From assembly GCA_046349435.1 (NCBI GenBank), contig JAXMCI010000017.1, positions 1 through 64,000 on the forward strand: a DNA stretch of 64,000 bases. The letters are read 5' to 3'. Position 1 is the stretch's first letter; the number at the start of each line of letters is the position of its first letter. Below the pieces are notes generated by a model. The model was given only the letters and a program-made list of their open reading frames with translations, was not told where the DNA came from and made no database searches. The stretch comes from JAXMCI01 sp046349435. GTDB lineage: Bacteria > Pseudomonadota > Alphaproteobacteria > Dongiales > Dongiaceae. Positions 39,215 through 47,907 of the stretch are shown in pieces. The position numbers and the translations under genes are program-made.

Positions 39215-39992
39215 GCGCAGCCGCCGCATGCCGGCCCTGCTCGGGCTCCATGGCGGGCTCGTCTATTTCTTCCTCTACCTGCCGATCGCGCTGCTGATCT
39301 TCTTCTCCTTCAACAAGTCGCCCTCGGGCACGCTGCCGGTGACCGGCTACACGCTCGACTGGTACCGCGAGATGGCGGACGACTACTTCCTCGTCCAGTC
39401 CTTCAAGAACAGCCTGTTCGTCTCCGGCATCGCGACGCCGATCGCGACGCTGATCGGCACGCTCTGCGCCTTCGCGCTGGTGCGCACCCGCTTCCGCCTC
39501 AAGGGGCTGGTCAGCAGCCTGATCCTGATGCCGATGGTGGTGCCGGGCATTCTGCTCGGCGCCGCCCTGCTGATCGTGCTGCGGCCGATCCTCGGCGTGC
39601 CGCTGTCGCTCTGGACGGCGGCGGCCGGCCACGTGGTGGTGACGACGCCCTATGCGGTGATCGCCGTGGCGACCCGGCTCTACGGCTACGACCGCCGGCT
39701 CGACGCCGCCGCCGCCGACCTCGGCGCCAGCCCGTGGCGGGTGCTCTGGCACGTCACCCTGCCGCTGGTGCTGCCCGGCATTCTGGCGGCCGCCCTGATC
39801 GTGCTCACCGTGTCGCTCGACACCTTCGGCGTCACCTTCTTCACCATCGGTTCCCAGGGCACGCTGCCGATGTATATCTGGTCGCAGGTGGAGATGGGCA
39901 TCCGGCCGACCGTCAACGCGCTCGGCACCGTCTTCATCGTGGTGACGATCGCGCTGCTGTTCTGCGCCAACCTGCTGCTGCGGCGCCGCTAG
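39207..39992 (+). CDS. ABC transporter permease (PotC-like)
   Basis: This 261-residue permease has six helices and an EAA loop (AAAADLGASPWRVLWHVTLPL) near residues 170-190. The GTG start overlaps the end of the first permease gene by eight bases. Together the two permeases, the ATPase and the Tat-exported binding protein make a complete importer. Confidence 0.88.
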   Translation: MSERSRRMPALLGLHGGLVYFFLYLPIALLIFFSFNKSPSGTLPVTGYTLDWYREMADDYFLVQSFKNSLFVSGIATPIATLIGTLCAFALVRTRFRLKGLVSSLILMPMVVPGILLGAALLIVLRPILGVPLSLWTAAAGHVVVTTPYAVIAVATRLYGYDRRLDAAAADLGASPWRVLWHVTLPLVLPGILAAALIVLTVSLDTFGVTFFTIGSQGTLPMYIWSQVEMGIRPTVNALGTVFIVVTIALLFCANLLLRRR

Positions 39993-40001
39993 GAGAGAAC
40001 G

Positions 40002-40844
40002 ATGGGCGCCGCACGACCCGAGCTCGGGCTCAACAGCTGGACCACCGGCGAGAAGGTGGCGCTGCCGACCGACATCGCGGTGGCGGCGGCCGCCGGCTTC
40101 GAGCGGCTCGAGCTCTGCGACTGGAAGATCGAGCGCCATCTCGCGGCCGGCGGCAGCCTGCCGGAGATCCGCCGCCGGCTCGACGAGGCCGGCCTGCGCC
40201 TGCTCAGCGTCAACACGCTGGACGACGCGACGCTGCACCAGGGCGAGCGGGCGGCGGCGCTGGTCGAGCGCTGCCGCGTGCTGTGCGGCTACGCCGCGGC
40301 GCTCGGCGCGCCGGTGGTGATCGTCGGGCCGAGCTATCGCCGCGACGGCTTCGCCGGGCTCGAGGCCGCCGAGATCCGCGACCGCACCGCCGCCGCGCTC
40401 GGCCGCTATGCCGCGGTGGCCGCCGCGGCCGGCGTCGCGATCGGCTTCGAGTTCCACGGCTATGCCGCCTGCTCGATCCACACCGTGGCCGACGCCGTGG
40501 CGGCGCTCGACGCGCTGGGCGAGCCGCGCGTCGGGCTGGTGCTCGACGCCTTCCACCTCTATGTCGGGGGCACGCCGCTCGCCGACGTCGCCGCGCTCGA
40601 CCCGGCGCGGCTGCTGATCGTGCATCTCGCCGACGTCGACCAGCCCGACCGGGCGACGCTGGGCAAGCCGAACCGCATCATGCCGGGGCTGGGCGTGCTG
40701 CCGCTGCGGCCGCTGGTCGAGGCGGTGCGGCAGGCGGGCTATGCCGGGCCCTGGAGCCTCGAGCTGTTCCGCCCGGAATATTGGGAGATGGACCCGCTGG
40801 TGCTCGCCCGCCGCGCGCTCGCCAGCCTGCAGGCCTTCGTCTGA
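40002..40844 (+). CDS. Xylose isomerase-like TIM-barrel protein
   Basis: This 280-residue protein belongs to the sugar phosphate isomerase/epimerase family (AP endonuclease 2 fold). It has ERLELCDWKIERHL, GVAIGFEFHGYAACSIHTVADA, VGLVLDAFHLYVGG and LLIVHLADVDQPDR, which supply the Glu, Asp, His metal ligands. The fold covers epimerases, dehydratases and inosose-type enzymes. In this cluster it probably rearranges a sugar- or inositol-derived intermediate. It follows the permeases by nine bases. Confidence 0.85.
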   Translation: MGAARPELGLNSWTTGEKVALPTDIAVAAAAGFERLELCDWKIERHLAAGGSLPEIRRRLDEAGLRLLSVNTLDDATLHQGERAAALVERCRVLCGYAAALGAPVVIVGPSYRRDGFAGLEAAEIRDRTAAALGRYAAVAAAAGVAIGFEFHGYAACSIHTVADAVAALDALGEPRVGLVLDAFHLYVGGTPLADVAALDPARLLIVHLADVDQPDRATLGKPNRIMPGLGVLPLRPLVEAVRQAGYAGPWSLELFRPEYWEMDPLVLARRALASLQAFV

Positions 40845-40857
40845 GCGGGGTGTGCCC

Positions 40858-41586
40858 ATGAGCCTGATCGCCGATCGCACCCGCCCGACCGCGCCGGCCG
40901 GCGACCTGATCGCCGAATCGATCGCCCAGGCGCTCGAGGCGGACATCATCTTCGGCCGGCTGTCGCCCGGGCGGAAGCTGCCCGAGGAGGAGCTGGCCGA
41001 GCGCTTCTCAGCCTCGCGCCACCACGTGCGCGAGGCGCTCGCCCGGCTGCAGCGCACCGGCATCGTCAGCAAGGAGCGCAACAAGGGCGTCTCGGTGCGC
41101 AGCTTCAGCGCCGCCGAGGTCGAGCAGATCTACGAGGTGCGCGAGATCATCCAGCGCCAGGCGGCGCTGCGCATCCCGCTGCCGGCGAGCCGGGCGCAGA
41201 TCGCGATGATCGAGGCGGTCGAGGCCGAGTACGAGCGGGCGGTGGCGGCCGGCGACCTGCGGCGCATCTGCGAGACCAACGACCGGTTCCACGTCGCGCT
41301 GTTCGCGCTGTGCGGCAATGCCATGCTGGCGCAGCTCGTCAAGCAGTACATGGATCTCAGCTACGTGATCCGCGCCAATGCCTTCAACCCCGAGCATCTC
41401 GCCGTGGCGCGCAGCGAGCACCGGATGATGGTGGCCCTGCTCTCCGGCCGCGATAGCTGGGCGCTGGCGCAGCTCTGCATCGACCATATCCAGCATAGCA
41501 AGGCGCAGTACCTCGCCTTCCTGCGGCTGCGCGAGGACGCTCCCGCCGGCGCGGCGGCGGCCTGGCCGGCCGAGGCGGCGTCGTGA
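40858..41586 (+). CDS. GntR-family regulator with FCD domain
   Basis: This 242-residue regulator has an N-terminal winged helix (GRKLPEEELAERFSASRHHVREALARLQRTGIV) and a helical FCD domain with metal-binding His residues (ETNDRFHVALFALCGN, SEHRMMVALL). FCD members respond to small organic acids. It is inside the operon that it probably controls; the TTGTCGACAA boxes at 33927-34043 are its likely operators. Its TGA overlaps the next gene's GTG. Confidence 0.88.
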   Translation: MSLIADRTRPTAPAGDLIAESIAQALEADIIFGRLSPGRKLPEEELAERFSASRHHVREALARLQRTGIVSKERNKGVSVRSFSAAEVEQIYEVREIIQRQAALRIPLPASRAQIAMIEAVEAEYERAVAAGDLRRICETNDRFHVALFALCGNAMLAQLVKQYMDLSYVIRANAFNPEHLAVARSEHRMMVALLSGRDSWALAQLCIDHIQHSKAQYLAFLRLREDAPAGAAAAWPAEAAS

Positions 41587-42416
41587 GCGGCCCCGTGAGC
41601 GGCCCCGTGAGCAGCGTCGTGAATCCCGGGCCGCTGCTGCTGACCGGCGCCGCCGGCAAGCTCGGCGGCTGGCTGCGCCCGCAGCTGGCGCGCCGGCCGG
41701 AGGGGCTGCGCAGCACCGACCTCCGGCCGCTCGCGCCGGCGCTCCCGGGAGAGAGCCTGGTCCAGGCCGACCTCGCCGACGCCGCGGCGGTCGACCGCGC
41801 CGTGGCCGGCTGCGGCGCGATCGTGCATTTCGGCGCGGTGTCGGTCGAGGACAGCTTCGACGCCATCCTGCAGGCCAACATCGTCGGCACCCACAACCTG
41901 TTCGAGGCGGCGCGCCGGCACGGCGTGCGCCGCATCGTCTATGCCAGCTCGATCCACGTCGTCGGGTTCTACCCGACCAGCGAGCGGATCGACGCCGACG
42001 CCCCGCTGCGCCCGGACAGCTACTACGGCGTCGCCAAGGCGTTCGGCGAGAACCTGGCGCGGCTCTATGTCGAGAAGGCCGGGATGGAGGTCGCCTGCCT
42101 GCGGATCGGCGTCGCCCAGCCGGAGCCGACCAGCCCGCGCAACCTGTGGACCTGGCTCAGCCTGCCCGACCTGCTGCGGCTGGTCGAGACCTGCCTCGAC
42201 GTGCCGCGGCTGGGCTTCGCCATCCTCTACGGCATCTCCGACAACCGCCGGCGCTGGTGGGACAACAGCCGCAGCACCGTCCCCTTCCTGCCGCAGGACG
42301 ATGCCGAGCGCTTCGCCGACCGGCTGCTGCCGGACCGCCGCGATCCCGAGGATCCCGGGGTGCGCTATCACGGCGGCCCGTTCGTCGCGTTCAAGCTGGG
42401 AGAACGGCCGCGATGA
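41583..42416 (+). CDS. NAD-dependent epimerase/dehydratase, uronate dehydrogenase-like
   Basis: This 277-residue short-chain enzyme has the Rossmann motif LLTGAAGKLGGWL and the catalytic YYGVAK. The segments VYASSIHVVGFYPTSERIDA, RIGVAQPEPTSPRNLWTWLS and AILYGISDNRRRWWDN closely resemble uronate dehydrogenase, which oxidises D-glucuronate or D-galacturonate to the aldaro-lactone. It starts with repeated GTGAGCGGCCCC units, giving three possible GTG starts. The stop overlaps the next gene's ATG. It is adjacent to an HD-domain oxygenase-like protein, and an enzyme that makes a uronate would be its natural partner. Confidence 0.8.
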   Translation: MSGPVSGPVSSVVNPGPLLLTGAAGKLGGWLRPQLARRPEGLRSTDLRPLAPALPGESLVQADLADAAAVDRAVAGCGAIVHFGAVSVEDSFDAILQANIVGTHNLFEAARRHGVRRIVYASSIHVVGFYPTSERIDADAPLRPDSYYGVAKAFGENLARLYVEKAGMEVACLRIGVAQPEPTSPRNLWTWLSLPDLLRLVETCLDVPRLGFAILYGISDNRRRWWDNSRSTVPFLPQDDAERFADRLLPDRRDPEDPGVRYHGGPFVAFKLGERPR

Positions 42417-43024
42417 GTCCTCGCCCGCGAGATGCCGAAGCCGTGTCCTTCATCCGCATGTCCGAGGGCACGGCGGCCGATTTCGCGCTGCTCGACCGGG
42501 CGGGTCAGCCCTGGATCGCCGGGTTGCCGGACCGGCTCCTCGCGGTCCTGGCTTCGATGACCGATGCCTTTCCGGGCTACCAGACGACCAGCCTCGAGCA
42601 CCTGCTGCAGAGCGCCACCCGGGCGGAGCGCGACGGCGCCGACGAGGAGATGGTGGTGGCGGCGCTGCTGCACGACATCGGCGACGTGCTGTCGCCGCAC
42701 AACCACTCGGACTACGCCGCCGCGATCCTGCGCCCCTATGTCCGGCCGGAGACCCATTGGGTGGTCCGGCATCACGGCCTGTTCCAGCTCTACCACTACC
42801 CCCACCTGCCGCCCGAGACGCGCGAGCTGCGGCAGCGCTACCGGGACAGCCCGCACTGGCAGGCCTGCGCCGATTTCTGCGCGCGCTGGGACCAGGTCTC
42901 CTTCGACCCCGACTACGACATGCTGCCGCTCGAGCATTTCGCGCCGATGCTGCGCCGCGTGCTGGCCCGCCGGCCGTTCGACCCGGCGATCACCGGCGCC
43001 GAGGGCCCGGCGCAGGCATACTGA
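42413..43024 (+). CDS. HD-domain protein resembling MIOX/PhnZ diiron oxygenases
   Basis: This 203-residue HD protein has candidate metal ligands H63 (TSLEHLLQSA), H87-D88 (AALLHDIGD), H98 (PHNHSDYAA), H120 (WVVRHHGLF) and D160 (ARWDQVSFD). That six-ligand set is the one seen in myo-inositol oxygenase and PhnZ, which use a mixed-valence diiron centre to cleave C-C or C-P bonds, rather than the simpler set of HD phosphohydrolases. The H63-to-H87 spacing equals that of PhnZ as I recall it. It is the last gene of the catabolic operon, coupled to the uronate-dehydrogenase-like gene (ATGA). A phosphohydrolase role is the alternative. Confidence 0.7.
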   Translation: MSPRPRDAEAVSFIRMSEGTAADFALLDRAGQPWIAGLPDRLLAVLASMTDAFPGYQTTSLEHLLQSATRAERDGADEEMVVAALLHDIGDVLSPHNHSDYAAAILRPYVRPETHWVVRHHGLFQLYHYPHLPPETRELRQRYRDSPHWQACADFCARWDQVSFDPDYDMLPLEHFAPMLRRVLARRPFDPAITGAEGPAQAY

Positions 43025-43126
43025 GCCGCCGCTCTCGCGGGAGCGATTCGGGCGTCGCCGGGGTTTCCTGGCGATGGTGCGGGTGGACAGACGGCGCAGC
43101 TTCGGGTTGGATCGGATCCACCGGCC

Positions 43127-44140
43127 ATGCTCGATGCCGTTCCCGCCATGACCGAGGCGTCGCCGCCGGGCGAGCCCCTCGACCCCGCCACCCTCGCCGC
43201 CATCGTCGAGGCGGGCATCGCGCGCTACTTCGCCGGGCGGCGGGCGCGGGTGCGGCCCTTCGTCGACCGGCACTTCTCGCTCGCCGGATCGCTGCGGCTG
43301 CATCGCCGGGCGCTCGGCTGGGACCTGCTCCGGGCGCCGGCCAACCTGGTGCTGGCGCTGCCGCAGCTGGCGCTGACCCTGGGGGCGGGTGCGGCCCGCC
43401 GGCTGCGGGCGCGGGCGCTGGCCGGCCGGCTCGACCGCCACCTGCTGCTGCGCACCGCGGTGGCGCGCGAGATCGCCTGGCTGGTGCAGACCGAGCTGCT
43501 CGAGCTGCCCTGCCGCGACGGGCCGCGCGAATCGCGGCACGACGCGCTCGCCGCCGCCATCCTCGCCGATCCGCGGCTGGAGGCCCGGCTGCGGCCGCAA
43601 TTGGCGGCGCTCGGCCCGCGGGCGGGGGATCCCGGGTTCCGCCGTCGCGTCGACGCGGCGATGGCGACCTATGCCGGCTCGCGGACGGCCGCCGCCGAGA
43701 TCACCACCACCCTGCTGTCGCTCGGCAGCGGGCTGGCGCTCTTCAAGCAGGTCACCCCCGGGGCGGTGGCGCTCGGCGCCTCGCTCGCCGGGATCATGGC
43801 GCAGCAGGCGGCGATCTCCGCCTTCCCGCTGGGCAGCTGGCTGGGCGGCTGGTGGTACGGGCTGTTCCCGGTCAGCGCCTCGGCCGGGCTGGTCGCCGGC
43901 ACGACCGGCGGCGCCCTGCTCGGCGCGGCCGGGCTGGCCGCCTTCGCCGGCGTCCTGGCCGATCCGGTGCAGCGCCGGCTGGGGCTGCATGAGCGGCGGC
44001 TCAACCGCCTGCTCGATTCGCTGGAGCGGCAGATGGCCGACCCGGCGGCGGCCCCCTTCGCGCTGCGGGCGCAGTATGTCGCACGGCTCTCCGACCTGCT
44101 CGACCTCGTCGCCGCCGCCTACCGCCTGACCCGGCTCTGA
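43127..44140 (+). CDS. Uncharacterised protein with a hydrophobic C-terminal half
   Basis: This protein has 337 residues from the first ATG, or 330 from MTEASPPG. The N-terminal half is Arg- and Leu-rich and helical (WDLLRAPANLVLALPQLALTLG may be amphipathic). The second half has Gly/Ala-rich hydrophobic stretches (ALFKQVTPGAVALGASLAGIMA, GLVAGTTGGALLGAAGLAAFAGVL) resembling membrane-interacting hairpins. I do not recognise it with certainty; DUF6635-like or EcsC-like proteins look similar. It precedes a lipid kinase gene by ten bases, which suggests a shared transcript and perhaps a membrane-lipid role. Confidence 0.6.
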   Translation: MLDAVPAMTEASPPGEPLDPATLAAIVEAGIARYFAGRRARVRPFVDRHFSLAGSLRLHRRALGWDLLRAPANLVLALPQLALTLGAGAARRLRARALAGRLDRHLLLRTAVAREIAWLVQTELLELPCRDGPRESRHDALAAAILADPRLEARLRPQLAALGPRAGDPGFRRRVDAAMATYAGSRTAAAEITTTLLSLGSGLALFKQVTPGAVALGASLAGIMAQQAAISAFPLGSWLGGWWYGLFPVSASAGLVAGTTGGALLGAAGLAAFAGVLADPVQRRLGLHERRLNRLLDSLERQMADPAAAPFALRAQYVARLSDLLDLVAAAYRLTRL

Positions 44141-44150
44141 CGGCCAGCCC

Positions 44151-45053
44151 ATGCAGGTCGCCGTCCTCCTCAACCGCGACTCCGGGACGATCGCGGCGCT
44201 CGGGCCCGAGCGGGTGCGCGCGCGCGTCGCGGCCGCCTTCGCCGAGGCTGGCGCCGCGGCGCGCATCCTGCTGGCGCCGGCGGCGGCAATCGGCAAGGCG
44301 GCCGACGCGGCGCTCGGCGCGGCCGCCCGCGAGGGCCTCGACGCGCTGGTGGTCGGCGGCGGCGACGGCAGCGTCGGCGGGGTCGCCGGGCGGCTGGCCG
44401 GCGGCGAGCTGCCGCTCGGCGTGCTGCCGCTCGGCACGCGCAACCATTTCGCCCGCGACCTCGGCCTGCCGCTCGAGATCGAGGCGGCGGCCCGGGTCAT
44501 CGCCGCCGGCCGGGTCCGCCGCATCGACGTCGGCGAGGTCAATGGCCGGGTCTTCGTCAACAATTCCTCGATCGGCTTCTATCCGCGGGTGGTGGCGGCG
44601 CGCGACCTGCAGCGCCGCCGCTTCGGCCGCCGCAAGTGGCTGGCCACGGTGATCGCCGCGCTGCGCCTGCTGCGCCGCCTGCCGCGCCACCGGCTGGTGG
44701 TCCGGACCGGCGCCGAGGAGCACAGCCATCGCACCGTCTGCGCCTTCGTCGGCAACAACCGCTACGAGCTCGACCTGCTGTCGCTCGGCGCCCGCACGGC
44801 GCTCGACCGGGGCGAGCTCTGCCTCTACCTGCTGCTGCCGGAGACCCGGCTGGCCCTGGTGGCGCTGGCGCTGCAGGCGCTGCTCGGCCGCTCGGCCGAC
44901 GCGGCCGAGCTCGAATCCTTCCTGCTGCCGGCGCTCGAGATCGACAGCCGGCGGCGCCGGCTGCACGTCGCCCTCGACGGCGAGGTCAGTGCGCTGCGGC
45001 CGCCGCTGCGCTACCGCATCCGGCCCGGCGCCCTGCCGGTGCTGGCGCCCTGA
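44151..45053 (+). CDS. Diacylglycerol kinase-family lipid kinase
   Basis: This 300-residue protein has the DAGK catalytic domain: VVGGGDGSVGGVAGRL (the nucleotide loop), LPLGTRNHFARDLGLP (a variant of the GTxNDFAR motif) and a C-terminal beta-sandwich half ending LDGEVSALRPPLRYRI, which contains the LDGE variant of the DGE motif. Relatives phosphorylate diacylglycerol, ceramide or sphingosine. The cytoplasmic enzyme should act at the membrane surface. Its substrate cannot be fixed from sequence. Confidence 0.85.
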   Translation: MQVAVLLNRDSGTIAALGPERVRARVAAAFAEAGAAARILLAPAAAIGKAADAALGAAAREGLDALVVGGGDGSVGGVAGRLAGGELPLGVLPLGTRNHFARDLGLPLEIEAAARVIAAGRVRRIDVGEVNGRVFVNNSSIGFYPRVVAARDLQRRRFGRRKWLATVIAALRLLRRLPRHRLVVRTGAEEHSHRTVCAFVGNNRYELDLLSLGARTALDRGELCLYLLLPETRLALVALALQALLGRSADAAELESFLLPALEIDSRRRRLHVALDGEVSALRPPLRYRIRPGALPVLAP

Positions 45054-45217
45054 GCCGCCCCCCTGAGCCGCCCCCCGAGCCGGCTGGCCCCCTCGTTCCG
45101 GGCTGCCAGGGCTGCGCCGGGCGCGGGTTGACGGACCGCCCGGCCGGTTCCTAGATTCGGGACCCAGAGCGTCGGTCCCACCCCGACGATCCTCACCACC
45201 CCACGCGAGGAGCGACG

Positions 45218-45541
45218 ATGAGTGCCACCCAGAAGGTTTCCGATGCCAGCTTCGAGGCCGACGTGCTGAAGGCGCCCGGTCCGGTGCTGGTGGATTTCTG
45301 GGCCGAGTGGTGCGGCCCCTGCAAGGCGATCGCCCCGGCGCTGGAGGAGCTGGCGACGGCGATGGACGGCAAGGTCATCGTCGCCAAGATCAACATCGAC
45401 GACAACCCGGCGACGCCGAAGAAGTACGGCGTGCGCGGCATCCCGACCCTGATGCTGTTCAAGGGCGGCCAGGTCGCCGCCACCAAGATCGGCGCCCTGC
45501 CCAAGAGCAAGCTGGTCGAGTGGGTCGAATCGGTGATCTGA
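45218..45541 (+). CDS. trxA: Thioredoxin
   Basis: This 107-residue thioredoxin has the active site WCGPCK near residues 32-37, the cis-Pro loop RGIPTLMLFKGG and a normal length. A GAGGAGCGACG site precedes the ATG. It reduces disulfides of ribonucleotide reductase and many other proteins. In many alphaproteobacteria trxA directly follows addA; here nearly 38 kb separates them. It is convergent with folC. Confidence 0.95.
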   Translation: MSATQKVSDASFEADVLKAPGPVLVDFWAEWCGPCKAIAPALEELATAMDGKVIVAKINIDDNPATPKKYGVRGIPTLMLFKGGQVAATKIGALPKSKLVEWVESVI

Positions 45542-45698
45542 CCGTCCGAGAGCCGCGCCGGCCGAGCCCGGCCTCGACGATGCCGGAGCCGCCGAGCACC
45601 TTGTCGAGGCTCTCGCAGCAGGCGCTGGCGCGCTCGGCGATCCGCCGGCGCCCCGCGGCCGCCTTGCCGCGGCGGAAGGCGGCGCCTGGCGCGGCGCC

Positions 45699-47003
45699 TC
45701 AGCCGTTCTCCGCGAGCACCGTGCCGGCGAGATAGAGCGAGCCGCAGATCAGGATGCGGGCGGGCGGCCCGCCGCGCCCGGCCGCGGCGATGGCGGCCAC
45801 CGCCTCGGCGACGCCGTCGGCCGGGGCCGCGGCGAGGCCGACGGTGCGGGCCACCGCGGCCGCCGCCTCAGCGGTCAGGGAGGCGTGGCTGCCGGGAATG
45901 GCGACCGCGCTGAGGCCGGCGGCGAGCGGCGCCAGCGGCGCCAGGAACTCGGCCGGCTCCTTGGTGTCGAGCATGCCGAAGACGAGATGCAGCGGCCGGT
46001 CGCGCCAGCCGGCGGCGAAGGCGGCCAGCGCCTCGCCGGCGGCGCCGTTGTGGCCGCCGTCGAGCCACAGCTCCCAGCCGGCCGGCAGCAGGGCCTGCAG
46101 CGTGCCGCGGGTCAGCCGCTGCAGCCGGGCCGGCCATTCGACCTCGCGCAGCCCGCGGGCGAGCGCCGCGCCGTCCAGGCCGAAGCCGGGCAGCAGGTGC
46201 GCGGCGGCCAGTGCCGTGCCGGCATTGACGATCTGGTGCGCGCCGAGCAGCGCCGGGGCGGGCAGCTGCCGGGTGCCGCCCTCGACGGTGAAGGCGAGGC
46301 CGCCGTCGCGCGCCTCGGCCTGCCACTCCCGGCCGTGGCGGCAGAGCGGCACGCCGAGCGCGGCGGCGCGGGCCGCGAACACCGCGGCCGCCTCGGGCGG
46401 CTGGGGCGCCACCACGGCGGGCACGCCCGCCTTCATGATGCCGGCCTTCTCGCCGGCGATCGCCGCCAGCGTGTCGCCGAGATGCTGGCGGTGGTCGTAG
46501 GAGATCGGCGTCAGCACGGTGAGCCGCGGCCGCGCCACCAGGTTGGTGGCGTCGAGCCGTCCGCCGAGCCCGGTCTCCAGCAGCACGATGTCGGCCGGCG
46601 TCCGCGCGAAGGCGAGGAAGGCGGCGGCGGTGGTGATCTCGAAGAAGGTGATCGGGATGTCGCCGTTGACCCGCTCGCACTCCTCGAGCAGGGCGGCGAG
46701 ATGCGCCTCCTCGATCAGCGTGCCGGCCAGCCGGACGCGCTCGTTGAAGCGCACCAGGTGCGGCGAGGTGTAGACATGGACCCGCCGCCCCGCCGCCTCC
46801 AGCATGGCGCGCAGATAGGCCACCACCGAGCCCTTGCCGTTGGTGCCGGCGACGTGCACGACGGGCGGCAGCCGGTCCTGCGGCGCCCCCAGCGCCCGCA
46901 GCAGGCGGACGACGCGATCCAGCGACAGGTCGATGATCTTGGGGTGGAGCCGGGTGAGCCGGTCGAGGATCAGGTCACTCGGCGCGGGGCTGCGGTTCGA
47001 CAT
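45699..47003 (-). CDS. folC: Bifunctional folylpolyglutamate/dihydrofolate synthase
   Basis: This 434-residue Mur-ligase family enzyme adds glutamate to folates and makes dihydrofolate from dihydropteroate. The P-loop is VAGTNGKGSVVAYL, followed by the Omega-loop TSPHLVRFNERVRLAG, the EITTAAAFLAFA Glu and the LETGLGGRLDATN motif; the C-terminal part has LDGGHNGAAGEALAAF. The start overlaps the end of accD by 29 bases, as is usual in this gene order. Confidence 0.93.
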   Translation of the reverse strand: MSNRSPAPSDLILDRLTRLHPKIIDLSLDRVVRLLRALGAPQDRLPPVVHVAGTNGKGSVVAYLRAMLEAAGRRVHVYTSPHLVRFNERVRLAGTLIEEAHLAALLEECERVNGDIPITFFEITTAAAFLAFARTPADIVLLETGLGGRLDATNLVARPRLTVLTPISYDHRQHLGDTLAAIAGEKAGIMKAGVPAVVAPQPPEAAAVFAARAAALGVPLCRHGREWQAEARDGGLAFTVEGGTRQLPAPALLGAHQIVNAGTALAAAHLLPGFGLDGAALARGLREVEWPARLQRLTRGTLQALLPAGWELWLDGGHNGAAGEALAAFAAGWRDRPLHLVFGMLDTKEPAEFLAPLAPLAAGLSAVAIPGSHASLTAEAAAAVARTVGLAAAPADGVAEAVAAIAAAGRGGPPARILICGSLYLAGTVLAENG

Positions 47004-47907
47004 CGATGATCTCGGCGGGCCCGACGGCGGCCTCCATCGGCACCACCGGCGCGGGCGGCCCGGGATTGCGCAGCAGGGCGATGAGTCGGATCAGCCGCTC
47101 GCGCAGCTCGCGGCGCGGCACCACCAGGTCGACCATGCCGTGCTGCAGCAGGTACTCGGCGCGCTGGAAGCCCTCGGGCAGCTTCTCGCGGATCGTCTCC
47201 TCGATGACGCGGGCGCCGGCGAAGCCGATCACCGCACCGGGCTCGGCCACCGCGATGTCGCCGAGCATGGCGAAGGAGGCGCTGACCCCGCCGGTGGTGG
47301 GGTCGGTCAGCAGCACGATGTAGGGCAGCCCCGCTTCCTTGACCTCGTCCACCGCGATGATCGAGCGCGGCATCTGCATCAAGGACAGGATTCCCTCCTG
47401 CATGCGGGCGCCGCCGGAGGCGGGGATGGCGATCAGCGGCGCTTCCTGCAGCACGGCCAGCCGCGCCGCGGCGATCAGGCCCTCGCCGACCGCGGTGCCC
47501 ATCGAGCCGCCCATGAACTCGAAGTTGAAGGCGGCGACGACCACGCCCATGCCGCCCATCCGGCCGTGCGCGACGATGATCGCGTCGCTCTCGCCGGTGC
47601 GGCCCTGGTACTCGCGCAGCCGCTCGCCGTAGCGCTTGCGGTCGCGGAACTTCAGCGGGTCGGGCTCGGTGCGCGGCAGCTCGATGCGCTGGTAGACGCC
47701 GTCGTCGAACAGCAGCTCGAGCCGGCGCTGCACGCCGATCCGCAGGTGATGCCCGCAATGGGTGCAGACCTGCAGGTTGCCCTCGAGCTCGCGGTGGAAG
47801 ATCATCTGGCCGCAGGCCGGGCATTTCAGCCAGAGGTTCTCCGGCACCTCGGTCTTGCGGACCAGCGCCTGCAGCTTGGGCCTGACGAAGTTGGTGAGCC
47901 AGCTCAC
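46975..47907 (-). CDS. accD: Acetyl-CoA carboxylase carboxyltransferase subunit beta
   Basis: This 310-residue subunit makes malonyl-CoA with AccA. The zinc ribbon is CPACGQMIFHRELEGN with CTHCGHHL downstream (two CxxC pairs). The crotonase-like catalytic domain has MGGSMGTAVGEGLIAAARLA, IPASGGARMQEG and LLTDPTTGGVSASFAMLGDI. Its ATG overlaps the trpA stop by four bases. Confidence 0.95.
   Translation of the reverse strand: MSWLTNFVRPKLQALVRKTEVPENLWLKCPACGQMIFHRELEGNLQVCTHCGHHLRIGVQRRLELLFDDGVYQRIELPRTEPDPLKFRDRKRYGERLREYQGRTGESDAIIVAHGRMGGMGVVVAAFNFEFMGGSMGTAVGEGLIAAARLAVLQEAPLIAIPASGGARMQEGILSLMQMPRSIIAVDEVKEAGLPYIVLLTDPTTGGVSASFAMLGDIAVAEPGAVIGFAGARVIEETIREKLPEGFQRAEYLLQHGMVDLVVPRRELRERLIRLIALLRNPGPPAPVVPMEAAVGPAEIIDVEPQPRAE

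Noticed and set aside
43025..43126. A possible leader or small RNA between the HD gene and the next gene
   Set aside because: Only about 100 bases, with no promoter pair or terminator that I could support.
45542..45698. A short minus-strand open stretch after folC (for example RRIAERASACCESLDKVLGG)
   Set aside because: It looks slightly protein-like, but has no start, no ribosome site and no family; too short to call a gene remnant.
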